From: Corythucha ciliata
Taxonomy: Eukaryota; Arthropoda; Insecta; Hemiptera; Tingidae
NCBI GenBank assembly: GCA_038030265.1
Contig: CM075943.1
Span: 44,764,001 to 44,828,000, forward strand
Direction: 5' to 3'
DNA: 64,000 nt
Positions 1 to 12,500 of the stretch are shown here, piece after piece (the stretch's first letter is position 1; every line of letters starts with the position of its first letter). Made by a program: the position numbers and the translations under genes. The notes beneath the pieces were generated by a model that ran no database searches, was not told the origin of the DNA, and saw nothing but the letters and a program-made list of their open reading frames with translations.

Positions 1-3000
1 AATGATTTACTCAAGGGGAAAACTCTCGCGAATGGTCTCACAGAAGAAAATTGACGTTGAACGCCACCACGTCAAGGGCAAAATTTATGCGAAAGGTGAC
101 GCCAAGGGCAAACTTATAAGCGAAACGTCACATTGTGAGGAAAAAAAAACCTGTTTAGAAAGGCCGCTGCACAACGAGTGAACCGCGCGAAATGCCCCAC
201 GGCGGCGGGCAAAACGCAAACATTCCGGGCAAACACTCACTTGAGTCGCCACATTCAAGGCAAAATTTACGTGAAATTGCCGCGCCAAAGGCAACAAATA
301 TGCGAAATGCTCCACCAAGAGCTCGTCGGTTTCACTAAAAAATTGTCAATTTCATAACGAAATTGTCTGTTTTATGAGAAAACATTCAATTTTATAAGAC
401 ATCTTAACCTTATGAGCATAATGGTTGACTTTATGAGGTAATTTTCAGTCTAAAAAGTATCAATTTGATGAGTCCATCTTCAGTTCAATAAGGAAATAGT
501 CAATTTTATGAAGAAAATGACATATTATTGTATGAAGAATTATCAATATAATGAGAAAATTGCCCCTTTCGAATGAATTTCCAATTTTGTAAGGCAATTG
601 TTAGTTCGAATTGGAAATTGCTCATTTCAAGAGAAAATCGTAACTAGGAATCGTTAATTTTAGGACGAAATCGTCAATTTTATTAGCGCATAGTCAATTT
701 AATTAAAAACGTGTCAATTTGAAGCAGGCATTGTTAATTTGACGTGGAAATTGTCAATTTCACTAGAAAACTATTTATTTTTCGTCCTTTTGGAACTTAT
801 TAATTTTGCCCCTTGACTCAATGGGCAATTGCCCTTTTTATGATTATTGTTAATGCAGTAGTTTCGCAGTAGATCGTTTCGAAATTATCAATTTTATGGG
901 AAAATTGTCAATTTTATAGAGAAATTGTCAATTTCACGAGGAAATAATCAATGTTACGGAGAAATTGTATATTTTATGAGGGAACTGACAATTTTATGAG
1001 GAAATCGCCAATATTTATGAGGAAATAATTAATTTTACGGGGAAATTGTCCATTTTGTGAGGAAATTGTCAATTTTATAAGAAAAAAGTTAATTTTGTGA
1101 GGAAATTGTATGTTTTATGAGGAAATAGTCAATTTTATGAGGGAACCGTGAATTTTATTAGGAAATTATATGTTGTATGAGGAAATTGACAATTTTACGA
1201 AGAAATTGTCAATTTTATGAGGAGATTGTCAATTTTGTGAGGAAATATCCAATTTTATGAGGAAATTGTCTATTTTATGAGGAAATTGTCAATTTTATTA
1301 GGAAATCATGAATTTTATCAGGTAATTATGTGTTTTATGAGGAAATTGACAATTTTATGAAGAAATTGTCAATTTTATGAGGAAATTGTCAATTTCATGA
1401 GAAAATTTGATAAGTCGAAAATTTGAAAGTCGATTTGATAAGGAAATATCCAATTTCCAGAAGGAAATCGTGAATTTTATCAGAAAGTTATATGTTTTGT
1501 GAGGAAATTGTCAATTTTATGAGGAAATTGACAATTTCATGAGGAAATCGTCTAATTTATGAGAAAATTGTCAATTTTGCAATTAAATTATGTATTTTAT
1601 GAGAAAATTGACAATTTTACACGGAAATCGTCAATTTCATGAGGAAATTGTATGTTTTATGAGGAAATTGTCCATTTTGGAAATTGCCTATATTAAGAGG
1701 AAATTGACAAGAATAGCCGATTGTACGCGGAAATGATCAATTTTAAGAGTAGATGTCAATTTATGAGTAATTTTGTCAATTTTATGAGGAAATTGTCAAT
1801 TTTATGAGGGAAATGACAATTTCATGAGGAAATCGTCTAATTTATGAGGAAAATTGTCAATTTTGCAATTAAATTATGTATTTTATGAGAAAATTGACAA
1901 TTTTACACGGAAATCGTCAATTTCATGAGGAAATTGTATGTTTATGAGGAAATTGTCCATTTTGGAAATTGCCTATATTAAGAGGAAATTGACAAGAATA
2001 GCCGATTGTACGCGGAAAATGATCAATTTTAAGAGTAGATTGTCAATTGTCGATTGTACGCGAAATATCAATTTTAAAATAGATTGTCAATTTTATGAGT
2101 AGTCTTTTGTCAATTTTATGAGGAAATTGTCAATTTTATGAGGAAATTGACAATTTCATGAGGAAATCGTCTAATTTATGAGAAAATGTCAATTTTGCAA
2201 TTAAATTATGTATTTTATGAGAAAATTGACAATTTTACACGGAAATCGTCAATTTCATGAGGAAATTGTATGTTTTATGAGGAAATTGTCCATTTTGGAA
2301 ATTGCCTATATTAAGAGGAAATTGACAAGAATAGCCGATTGTACGCGGAAATGATCAATTTTAAGAGTAGATTGTCAATTTTATGAGTAATTGTCAATTT
2401 TATGAGGAAATTGTCAATTTTTATGAGGAAATTGACAATTTATGAGTAAATCGTCTAATTTATGAGGAAATTGTCAATTTTATGAGGAAATTGTCAATTT
2501 TATGAGGAGATTGTCAATTTTGTGAGGAAATATCCAATTTTATGAGGAAATTGTCTATTTTATGAGGAAATTGTCAATTTTATTAGGAAATTGTCAATTT
2601 CATGAGAAAATTTGATAAGTCGAAAATTTGAAAGTCGATTTGATAAGGAAATATCCAATTTCCAGAAGGAAATCGTGAATTTTATCAGAAAGTTATATGT
2701 TTTGTGAGGAAATTGACAATTTTACGAAGAAATTGTCAATTTTATGAGGAGATTGTCAATTTTGTGAGGAAATATCCAATTTTATGAGGAAATTGTCTAT
2801 TTTATGAGGAAATTGTCAATTTTATTAGGAAATTGTCAATTTCATGAGAAAATTTGATAAGTCGAAAATTTGAAAGTCGATTTGATAAGGAAATATCCAA
2901 TTTCCAGAAGGAAATCGTGAATTTTATCAGAAAGTTATATGTTTTGTGAGGAAATTGTCAATTTTATGAGGAAATTGACAATTTCATGAGGAAATCGTCT

Positions 3001-3886
3001 AATTTATGAGAAAATTGTCAATTTTGCAATTAAATTATGTATTTTATGAGAAAATTGACAATTTTACACGGAAATCGTCAATTTCATGAGGAAATTGTAT
3101 GTTTTATGAGGAAATTGTCCATTTTGGAAATTGCCTATATTAAGAGGAAATTGACAAGAATAGCCGATTGTACGCGGAAATGATCAATTTTAAGAGTAGA
3201 TTGTCAATTTTATGAGTAATTTGTCAATTTTATGAGGAAATTGTCAATTTTATGAGGAAATTGTCAATTTTATGAGTAAATTGTCAATTTTATCAGTAAA
3301 TTGTCAATTTTATGAGGAAATTGTCAATTTTATGAGGAACTTGTCAATTTTAAAAGGAAATTATCAATTTTGTGTGGAAATTATTAATTCCATGAGGAGA
3401 CTGCCAATTTTATGAACAGCTAATCTCGGAACATTTGTTTGCCAGTAAAGCAATTTCTCTAGGTGGCCTACTTCAGTGACTTTTTGCACTAACAACCGTT
3501 TTTAGCTGGTTTCACTCAATAAAAATGTAATTTCCATGATTTCACTCACTAAAAAACCCAATTTTGAGGGTCACAATTGCAGTGTTAGCCATGGGGCTTA
3601 TAAGACCTTCCTCTGCATCACTGCGCTGAGTACACTTTATTCGGCGGGAGGCATATTTTTGCCAGACTAATAGTTCACGTTACATATTGAATGTTGAATG
3701 TTGTTTCTCCCCCCCCCCCCAACTTTTCCGGCGTTTGGGTTTCCTCAATTTTCCGATGTTTCAATTATCGGAGATTGAGAACTGTGTCTGTCTAGGAACG
3801 GTTTGACGTGTGGTATTGGTAGGTGCGAGGGCCGAATGGAGTCATAATGTGGCCCCCTCCTTAAGCTGACTCTGGATCCCCGCTTG
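1..3886 (+). mobile_element. Minisatellite-bearing hAT-like non-autonomous element, copy 1 (left end outside window)
   Basis: The first ~780 bases match the left unique part of the complete copy at 49485-53055: both contain AACTCTCGCGAATGG, a GCCCCACGGCGG segment and the TTCATAACGAAATTGTCTG segment. The right unique part, about 3420-3886, matches 52590-53055, including GGCGGGAGGCATATTTTTGC and GCCCCCTCCT-AAGCTGACTC. The right end reads CTCTGGATCCCCGCTTG, corresponding to CTCTGGATCCGCGCCTG in copy 2, so I place the end at 3886. The left ~170 bases, with the left terminal repeat, lie before the window, so the target duplication (expected GCCATCTC at 3887-3894) cannot be tested. No transposase is encoded, so it must have moved in trans. 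It lies 1.2 kb upstream of a host exon, probably in an upstream intron. Confidence 0.75.
840..3415. repeat. 20-bp AT-rich minisatellite inside hAT-like copy 1
   Basis: The array consists of variants of the 20-mer GAGGAAATTGTCAATTTTAT. Longer blocks are duplicated on top of the basic unit. One block beginning GAGGAAATCGTCTAATTTAT recurs at about 1541, 1825, 2159 and 2989. Another containing GATAAGTCGAAAATTTGAAA recurs at about 1410, 2609 and 2856. Edges are more diverged than the centre, as expected from unequal exchange or slippage. The array has no long open frame and I infer no coding role. Confidence 0.9.
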
Positions 3887-4109
3887 GCCATCTCAGTCCC
3901 CCACGACAACACAACAATACAGTGACTGAACCGCTGGAACTGATAATACAATAGGCCCTACCTAGGCTGAGAGTTAGCGCGGTGCCGGCCTGCACAAGTC
4001 ACACGAAAGTCACGAAATCATCCCCGACGTTTCAAAGAAATAAAATCTTGTCGCTAAGTTCCCTTACGAATAGTTTAATGAGGAAAAATTAAGAAAAAAT
4101 TATTACAAA

Positions 4110-4226
4110 ATGAGCAAATCCGAAAACCGGCTTTACTTAAGGCCGGTCGAGGGTCCGGCCGGCATCCGGCCTCGGACTTCCAAAACCGGCCAGGCCGGTC
4201 GAAAACCGGTCATCTGGCAACCCTAG
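4110..4226. repeat. GC-rich repeat with GGTTGCCAG-type end
   Basis: This stretch repeats the words CCGGTCGA, AAAACCGG and GGCCGG and ends with CATCTGGCAACCCTAG. Its reverse complement starts CTAGGGTTGCCAG, a start I recognise from dispersed non-autonomous repeats in animal genomes. I could not find a matching left terminus, so the family and the left boundary are uncertain. Confidence 0.3.
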
Positions 4227-4378
4227 TCTCACCTTCAGAGCGCACATAACCTCCGTAATAAAAAAATGTCGTCATCGTCTGAAATGCCTAAAACCACTTT
4301 TAGGAAACCGATCCCCGCTTCCACTCGATACAAAGCGCTTAATATACTTAATGCTCATAAGGCCAATTTGGGAGTACG

Positions 4379-4404
4379 GTGGCCCTCCCTTGGATCCGCC
4401 ACTG
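4379..4404 (-). mobile_element. Orphan hAT-like terminal repeat
   Basis: The reverse complement reads CAGTGGCGGATCCAAGGGAG, the same as the left end of the complete hAT-like copy at 49485. Only about 25 bases of homology remain, then the sequence diverges. It is therefore a truncated or rearranged end, or the terminus of a related short element. No matching 8-bp duplication was found. Confidence 0.5.
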
Positions 4405-5108
4405 ATGTATTATCGGCGCCACTGGGTTCTTATTTCAGATAATTTGCTTGTTTCGCAAAACCATTTTTTTTTTGTAGCCGCCGACTATCACTGGGCCTGT
4501 TCGGCGGCCTCTCCCACCCCCCCTCACCACCAATAGGAACTCTTCAAGCTCGATGAAACCCTTAACCCCTTTTTTCTATCATTATTCCGGCGTACATCCG
4601 CAGGTTGAAGTGTCCGAGGAAACGTCAACTGAAAAGAAAAAAAAGGAGCAGTTCATTGAAAATCAAGTCAAGCCTTGCGTGATGCGCAAGGAGCTTCTTC
4701 ATCATCGCGTTATAGAGCGTGTACAATGAATTATAAAGCTCGGTTTTACCTTGAGTTCTACCCTTTTATATGAGGCAAATATTATTTAACGCTCTGCCTT
4801 TCAATCGTAAACTGTAAAAAAAAAAAAAAAAAACCTGCAATTTCGCTTCATTTCCTGCGGTGAATGACAGCCGATGGCGACATTTTAACTCATTCATCAA
4901 GGGGGGGGGGAGGCTAAATGTTAAAAGCTTTGATTTAAAAACGCCGCACCTTTGATCCATCAAATATACTGACAGGTGAAAGTGTGCGCTTTTTTTTTTT
5001 TTTTCAAGCGTGCAATTCCTCAAATTATGCGGCCTCTCGCGTCCCGTCTCGTCAAAACGTTAAATCATTTCTGTTTATGTTAACGATTGTTACGTTTTCT
5101 TCACGCAG

Positions 5109-5219
5109 AAATGGATGCCAATGAAATTCAGTCGGATCCACTTTATCAACTCATCCCCCGCATTGGAAACGATGATCTCCGTTCTGAGGACTCTTGTCCC
5201 GGCAAAAATCAGCGAAAGG
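5109..5219 (+). CDS. CRAL-TRIO domain protein, third-last coding exon
   Basis: This exon encodes 37 residues, including MKFSRIHFINSSP, which matches the CRAL-TRIO domain pattern in which a P-(V/M)-(R/K)-x(2)-x-I-H-(F/Y)-I-N segment lines the lipid pocket. The rest (ALETMISVLRTLVPAKISER) fits the following helix. A pyrimidine-rich tract and CAG precede it, and GTAAAT follows the AGG codon, so the exon is phase 0 at both ends. Proteins of this family (alpha-tocopherol transfer protein, clavesins, the large insect CRAL-TRIO expansion) carry hydrophobic ligands such as tocopherol, retinoids or phosphoinositides in the cytosol. The CRAL-TRIO N-terminal part must lie upstream; I found no convincing exon for it in 3887-5108. 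Confidence 0.8.
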
Positions 5220-5451
5220 GTAAATACATTTTTTTTTTTTTTTTTTTTACGTGATTATTGTAAAAGTTATTCATACCAAGGCAGTCGAGTATTACAAAAT
5301 CCAACTTCTAGCCTTGATTCACGTAAAGAGCAGTGCCCCTTAAACGATGTTTGCCCTTAATTATGTCTTAGGATAGACTAGCTTTTTTCTCTCTCTCTCT
5401 ATTCCCTGCTCAGTTTCGAAACGTGCCTAATATTGTTTGTTTATTTTTCAG

Positions 5452-5554
5452 TTTGTCATCCATCGCGACGTTGAAGATCTCCGACGAATGATTGGCGTTA
5501 AAGCTTTGCCGAGTGATTTGGGCGGTGAATCGATATCGACCGAAGAAATCAACC
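5452..5554 (+). CDS. CRAL-TRIO domain protein, second-last coding exon
   Basis: The exon follows TTTATTTTTCAG and ends before GTAAGT. Joined in phase 0 to the exon at 5109-5219 it reads ISER-FVIHRDVEDLRRMIG, then LPSDLGGES. This is the end of the CRAL-TRIO fold: the usual form is R-I-x-x-H-x-(S/D)-x-x-x-L, followed by LPxx(Y/L)GG. The LPSDLGG motif is the diagnostic part. The exon ends one base into a codon (phase 1), which is completed by the exon at 16401. The intron between this and the previous exon is 232 bases and has ordinary GT-AG borders. Confidence 0.85.
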
Positions 5555-8500
5555 GTAAGTTTTGTTTTCCTCGTTCGTTTCATTTTCCTTCCTTGATTGA
5601 TAATGGGTGACGGATGAAGGGAGGGAGGGAGGGGGCACTTCGGAAAGATACAAGATACACAGCATTTAAGAGTGTGCGGTGAATACGCCTATACGCGGAA
5701 TTAAGGAGAATAAAAAGAAGGAGAGAGAAAAAAAACAAAAACGGGTGCCACATAACCGGTGAAAGTTTTAACCCCGTCCCTCCTCAATCTTCCCATCGAT
5801 ACGTGCTACCCACTGCATAACTAGCAAGTTTATACAACTTTTTATGAAGTAGAAGACTGGGTAATATTTTATTTATTTTTATTGTTGCTATGACCTGAAG
5901 TTGGATATAATTAGGAAATGGTTTAAGAGTCATAAAGGGTTTTTACTGTTTTACCCCATCTTTTTGATGAAGGAAGTAAGCAGCTTCTGGTTGGAAAATC
6001 GTTAAAAGTACAGAAAATTATGAATTATGAACGAACTACCGGATATTTTCCACGCCTCCTCCACAAAGGCGCAGCCAAATTCAAGCTGACTAATGTCAGA
6101 CTTATGACAAAGCCTAAAAACTTTGTTTTCACAAACAATATACAATTTTTATTTTGCTATGATTACGCAATGACATCACGAAAATGATTATTTAAGCAAA
6201 TAGGCCTTCTTCATATTTCCTCTCTCGCTGTATACGAACGTCTACAACCGCCATCCACGCCCATTTGCCCCGACACAATTAGATTATCGTGCCTCATTTT
6301 CAACTCGCTTCAGTTCACACAACATAACGCGAACAGTGAGGATCTCGTCTTGACTAGAACAATTACATTCTGGGGCGGCGGAGAGGGGGGGGGGGTTGCT
6401 TAATGACATTAACGAATCTGAAGAGAGAGTGAGAAAGAGAGGGGGGGGGTTTCTGTTCGAATCCACATCTGTATAATTCGCTTACCTTACCATCCGGGGT
6501 GAAACAATTAAGTTGATTTTCGAAACTCAAAATTGTTTTCTCTGTCGTGCAAAATCAAACCTTGTTTTAATAATTTATGACAGCATTTCAAAAGGCCCGC
6601 GCGTCCCGTTTATAGCGTTGCGTGTCGCGTTAAAATTTGCCATTTCAAAAACCCTTTTCATATATTATACTCCGCGTTCACTCGTTGAACATGAGACGCC
6701 TCTTGATTTTGAAACGTCGTTAACAGGTTTTATGCAAGTCGAATGTTCAAATGGAATGCCTCTTTGATGTAATTGTTCGAAATTTACAACGTGAATTAAG
6801 GGGGATCAAACAAGTCACGTTGTTTACGTGAAACTGAATTGAAATTCGCTTTAATGTTGATTTTGGAAGGAAGTGACAGGAAAAACATTTTCATCCCTCC
6901 CCTCCTCCCACCACCTAATTGTTCACAACACAATATCAACTACATTTTCCGGCGCTATCCTGGCCGGAATGTTTACCGAAGATTTTGTATTTACCTTCAG
7001 CCCTCTTGAGTTTAATAGAAGCTGAGTCACAAATTGTTTTTAAACAAGGACACAAACTCTGTGCCAAGTACCGACCTCTCCCCCCCCCCACTGAAAAGTG
7101 TGAACAAAATAAGCAAACGGTCACTTGTTTAGTCGGATGGGGGGGGGGGGGGGGGTATGTGTCAAAGTCAAGACGCTACCATTATTATACTTGACCCTCG
7201 CGTGTTGAACGAGGTTGAGAAGAAGGTCCCCTCGCACTCCATAAGAAATCTTTTCCGTCAGACAGAATTTTTCAGGTTGTGTTTGTAAACAAAAGGGGCG
7301 TTTGTACGCTTTTTATATGCCATCGAGATTGGCGCAAAAGAGCTGTATCTTGATAAACACAACAATTCAAAGCTTTTAAAACATTTTTACTCTAATGGCC
7401 AATAACTGTTGCTTGATACTGTAAATCAGGCACTTCATTTTCATTCAAGATTCGTGGTTTTGAAAAGATCATTTAGTATTAGCGGTGAGGAGCGTGACTT
7501 GAGAAGTATCACAGCGGTATACTATTGCCTTTAAAATGCTTATATTAAAGCATAAAGGAATTCAAGTGTCCTAAGGTCTCGCTCACCGCTTTGTTCAAGT
7601 ATCCAATAAGGATACTGGATTTTTGAAGGTCGCCCTCAGCGTTGAAAATGAATTATGTTTTATTTCAGTCGTATATTGCGTGTTGAATGACTTCCTCGAG
7701 TACTGGAGAATATAAAACAAGTTTAACGCGGTACCTACTAAAAAAAAATTGTTCAATTAATGACACAATATGGGCGATAAATACATTATAAGACAGCAAT
7801 AATTACTTCCTCGTTCACTTTAAAGCCGTCTCCATCCGGATTTCAAGTGTGATTCCATACTCCTCGCCCTAGTACATATAAAGTGCAACCCAAAATGTCC
7901 CTGTTTTACTAACAAAAATGTGTATCCTTGTCGATCTCGACGATCTACCAAACCCATCGGCACACCCATCCACCCTTACGGGGAACTACTAGTACTACGA
8001 GCCGCTGACATCCTTTTGATGACATTTCATTTCCATAGGACACCTAAATTCGTTTATAGTCCATTAAATCGAATCGGGGTTTCAATCAACGGACACGTCA
8101 AACGGCGCAATTAATACGCGAGAAAGTTAATTTCGCCTAACGATTGTAAATCGAAAAAGTTTATACTGCGATTTTTATCCGAAAAGTTAACTTGAATGCT
8201 CGCGAGCATGCCTTGACAACAATGAGAAGAAAAGAACGTTGGGAGGCTTATTAATTCAGAACGTGCTCCTACAAACGATAAGAAGGAGGAAGGGGGGGGG
8301 GTTGGATTACCGTCTTTGTACACGGTGTAATCCTCGTAATCACCGTAAGTAGAAGAGATTTTTTAAAAACAATGCTTGCATTCTGGAAATTATCCAGTGT
8401 TATCGTGCTTGGCTAATACTGCGTAGAACCCCTCCCACCCCTGAGGCCTATTCCCTCGTACTCCTTGTTAGCAACAAATAATTGAAACAATTTGTAGTTA

Positions 8501-8801
8501 GTTATATAGGTTAAAGAAGTAGAAAAGTGATACAAAAACCAAAGGAAGTGCCCCGTAGCAATGCATTTTTGAGTTGACTCACCATCGCACACCAGTCCGG
8601 TTTTGTGGTTACGTAAAAATCGAAATAAACGAAAAATAAGTTGAAACGTCGGAGTTTTTAGAAAATTCTTTCAAGTTTCGAAATTGTTTACAGTTGTCGC
8701 AAGCATTCAGAGGTTGAAGCCGGGATGGATACAAATCCTGCGGGATCCTGTCGCACGGTTCCTGTCGGACGTCCTTTTAAACAGAAAATGTATACAAATT
8801 A

Positions 8802-8937
8802 AGCCCTGTTCACGCAATGCAATGTTTGAATTGCATGCTGGTTTTTAAAAACATAAATATGTTCCTTGGTAGTGACCGGATGTTTTTAAAAAACCAGCGC
8901 AATATAGCTTCAAACATTGGACGTTGTGAACTGGGCA
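8802..8937. mobile_element. 136-bp MITE with long terminal inverted repeats
   Basis: The two ends are inverted copies over about 50 bases. The left arm contains GCCCTGTTCAC, CAATGTTTGAA and CTGGTTTTTAAAAACAT. The complement of the right arm contains GCCCAGTTCAC, CAATGTTTGAA and CTGGTTTTTTAAAAACAT. TTA occurs directly before (8799-8801) and directly after (8938-8940). A 3-bp TTA duplication with a terminal (G/T)GCCC-type repeat fits PIF/Harbinger-like MITEs, but three bases could match by chance. Confidence 0.65.
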
Positions 8938-9289
8938 TTAGACGCCTCTCTGTATAATTTTATGCAATTTTTATTTCCTAAAAAGCTTCTTCGAATGGGA
9001 AAATTGCTTCAAACTAAAACCGTAATGGTTTATGCTATTATCGAAGGTAAAAGTAATAAAAATTTTAGCACGATGTATATGACAGGGAAAGAGGGAACCC
9101 ACTCACTTTCGCTCTTTCTTCACACGCAATATTCAGGGTCATAAAGCTCTCTTTCATTCGATGGAAAAAGAGGGTCAATTTAAATGCGTGTCAGTCCACA
9201 TCACGTTAATGATTTAACGGGCAAAGGATGAAAGATCACAAAACTAACTGATGTACAAAGTCTGTAGTGCTAATTTTATGAGTTAGCAA

Positions 9290-9425
9290 GTGTCGACCCG
9301 ACAACCCCGCCCCCGACACACCCGGAACCCGACTAGAAACAACAATAAATAATGAAAACCCTTCGGGGAGTGGCGAGCCGGGCGACCCACCCGGGGGCGC
9401 ATCTAGCAAAAAGAGGGGTGGGGGG
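9290..9425. repeat. GC-rich segment next to the minisatellite
   Basis: This segment contains GAGCCGGGCGACC, a second GGGCGC a few bases on, then TAGCAAAAAGAGGGG. The same arrangement is found at about 17260-17330, just before another array of the same minisatellite family. It probably marks the end of a dispersed element that carries the minisatellite. No terminal inverted repeat or target duplication was identified. Confidence 0.4.
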
Positions 9426-9529
9426 AGGAATTTCCTTTTCGATTAATAAATATTTCACAACGATAAACATGGGAAAAGAAGCATTGTTATTGTCTTGGAG
9501 CCTTCTGGAGGCAATTTCACGGCTAAAAT

Positions 9530-12500
9530 AGAGAAAAATACGTCGATTCCCCCCATTGTCTGAAGGTCTTTAGCCGGCTTAAACTGTGGAAAAGCTAACA
9601 ATTTTGTACTGTGGGCCAATAACTAAAATGTTGGACATTGCTAATTCGTGGCCAAAATTGTGGAAAATTGGTCATTCGAGGTTTCCAGTTGTAACTCCCA
9701 GAACCAAAATTAAAAACTATACGCTACTTCAATGCTAAACTAAAGAAAAATGGCCAAATTCCCGACTGAAATTAGGAAAAATCGATAATTCACTGATAGT
9801 ATTGAGAAAATTCGCTTTAGCACGGCTGAAATTAATAAAAATAGCTAATTCACGTTACTTTGCGGCTAAAATTCAGAGAAATAGCTAAATTAACGGATAG
9901 AGATAAGGAAAACTAGTAATTTGCGGCTAAAATTCGTCGCTAAAAAGGAGAACAATCGTTAATTGACCAATGAAATTGAGACAAAGCCATGAAGTCTAAG
10001 AAAAAAATGCCAACTCACCACTAGAATTACAGAAACACCAATTTGCTTCTTCGAGACCGAAAGCTTTCAAGTGAGAAAAAAAAATCACTAATCCGCGGCG
10101 AGAAAATGCACTAATTCACGGATAAAATAAAGGAAACTCACTCATAATAGCGGCCAAATCTGAGGAAAACAGCAACTCACGGCATAAATTGATAAGAGTT
10201 GTTGATTCGCGGCTAAAATTGAGAAAAATCACTAATACACGGATACAATTGAGGAAAATTGCTCATTATAGCGGCTAAAATTAGGGAAAACACGAATCCA
10301 CGGCAATCATTGAGAAACATCGCTAATTCGCGGCTAAAATCGGAAAAAATCGCTAAGTCTCGGGTAAAAATAAGGAAATATACTTACTATAGCGGCTAAA
10401 ATCGGGGAAAACACAAATCCACGACAAAAATTGAGAAACGTCGCTAATTCGCGGCTAAAATGAAGAAAAACCGCGAGAAGAAGCGCGCTGAATTATGGAA
10501 AAAAACGCTAAATCGTGGTTATTGAATGAAGGAAACGCCAGTTGCGGCGCTAAATCACGGTTTAAAGCGAAAAAAATCACTAATTCGCGGCGAAAATTAA
10601 GGAAATGCGCTAATTCACGGATACCATGAGACGGTATGGCTCATTTTAGCGGCTGAAATCGAGGGAAAACCCCGATTCCACGGCAAAAATTGAGAAACAT
10701 CGCTAATGCGCGGCTAAAATCGGGAAAAATCGCTAAGTCTCGGGTAAAAATAAGGAAATTTACTTACTATAGCGGCTAAAATCAGGAAAAACACGAATCC
10801 ACGACAAAATTTGAGAAACGTCGCTAATTCGCGGCTAAAATGAAGAAAAATCGCGAAAAGAAGCGCGCTGAATTATGAAAAAAACGCTAAATCGTGGTTA
10901 TTGAATGAAGGAAACGCCAATTGCGGCGCTAAATCACGGTTTAAAGCGAAAAAAATCACTAATTCGCGGCGAAAATTAAGGAAATGCGCTAATTCACGGA
11001 TACCATGAGACGGTATGGCTCATTATAGCGGCTGAAATCGGGGGAAAACCCCGATTCCACGGCAAAAATTGAGAAACATCGCTAATGCGCGGCTAAAATC
11101 GGGAAAAATCGCTAAGTCTCGGGTAAAAATAAGGAAATTTACTTACTATAGCGGCTAAAATCAGGAAAAACACGAATCCACGACAAAATTTGAGAAACGT
11201 CGCTAATTCGCGGCTAAAATGAAGAAAAATCGCGAAAAGAAGCGCGCTGAATTATGGAAAAAAACGCTAAATCGTGGTTATTGAATGAAGGAAACGCCAG
11301 TTGCGGCGCTAAATCACGGTTTAAAGCGAAAAAAATCACTAATTCGCGGCGAAAATTAAGGAAATGCGCTAATTCACGGATACCATGAGACAAAATGGCC
11401 CATTATAGCGGCTGAAATCGGGGAAAATCCCGATTCCACGGCAAAAATTGAGAAACATCGCTAATTCGCGTCTAAAATGAGAAAAATTCGCTAAGTCTCG
11501 GGTAAAAATAAGGAAATTTACTTACTATAGCGGCTAAAATCAGGAAAAACACGAATCCACGACAAAATTGAGAAACGTCGCTAATTCGCGGCTAAAATGA
11601 AGAAAAATCGCGAAAAGAAGCGCGCTGAATTATGGAAAAAAACGCTAAATCGTGGTTATTGAATAAAGGAAACGCCAATTGCGGCGCTAAATCACGGTTT
11701 AAAGCGAAAAAAATCACTGATTCGCGGCAAAATTAAGAAAATGCGCTAATTCACGGATACCATGAGACAAAATGGCCCATTATAGCGGCTGAAATCGGGG
11801 GAAAACCCCGATTCCACGGCAAAAATTGAGAAACATCGCTAATGCGCGGCTAAAATGGAGAAAAATCGGTAATCTCGGATAAAAATGAGGAAAATTGCTC
11901 TGTATAGCGGCTAAAATCAGGAAAAACACGAATCCACGACAAAATTTGAGAAACGTCGCTAATTCGCGGCTAAAATGAAGAAAAATCGCGAAAAGAAGCG
12001 CGCTGAATTATGAAAAAAACGCTAAATCGTGGTTATTGAATGAAGGAAACGCCAATTGCGGCGCTAAATCACGGTTTAAAGCGAAAAAAATCACTAATTC
12101 GCGGCGAAAATTAAGGAAATGCGCTAATTCACGGATACCATGAGACGGTATGGCTCATTTTAGCGGCTGAAATCGGGGAAAACCCCGATTCCACGGCAAA
12201 AATTGAGAAACATCGCTAATGCGCGGCTAAAATCGGAAAAAATCGCTAAGTCTCGGGTAAAAATAAGGAAATTTACTTACTATAGCGGCTAAAATCAGGA
12301 AAAACACGAATCCACGACAAAATTTGAGAAACGTCACTAATTGCGGCTAAAATGAAGAAAAATCGCGAAAAGAAGCGCGCTGAATTATGGAAAAAACGCT
12401 AAATCGTGGTTATTGAATAAAGGAAACGCCAATTGCGGCGCTAAATCACGGTTTAAAGCGAAAAAAATCACTGATTCGCGGCAAAAATTAAGAAAATGCG

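Noticed and set aside
840..3415. CRISPR-like regular repeats
   Set aside because: The repeats are contiguous 20-bp units without unique spacers, in a eukaryotic transposon context. This is a minisatellite.
3887..5108. Upstream CRAL-TRIO exon between the hAT-like element and 5109
   Set aside because: I looked for the expected residues before the pocket helix and found no frame with suitable splice sites.
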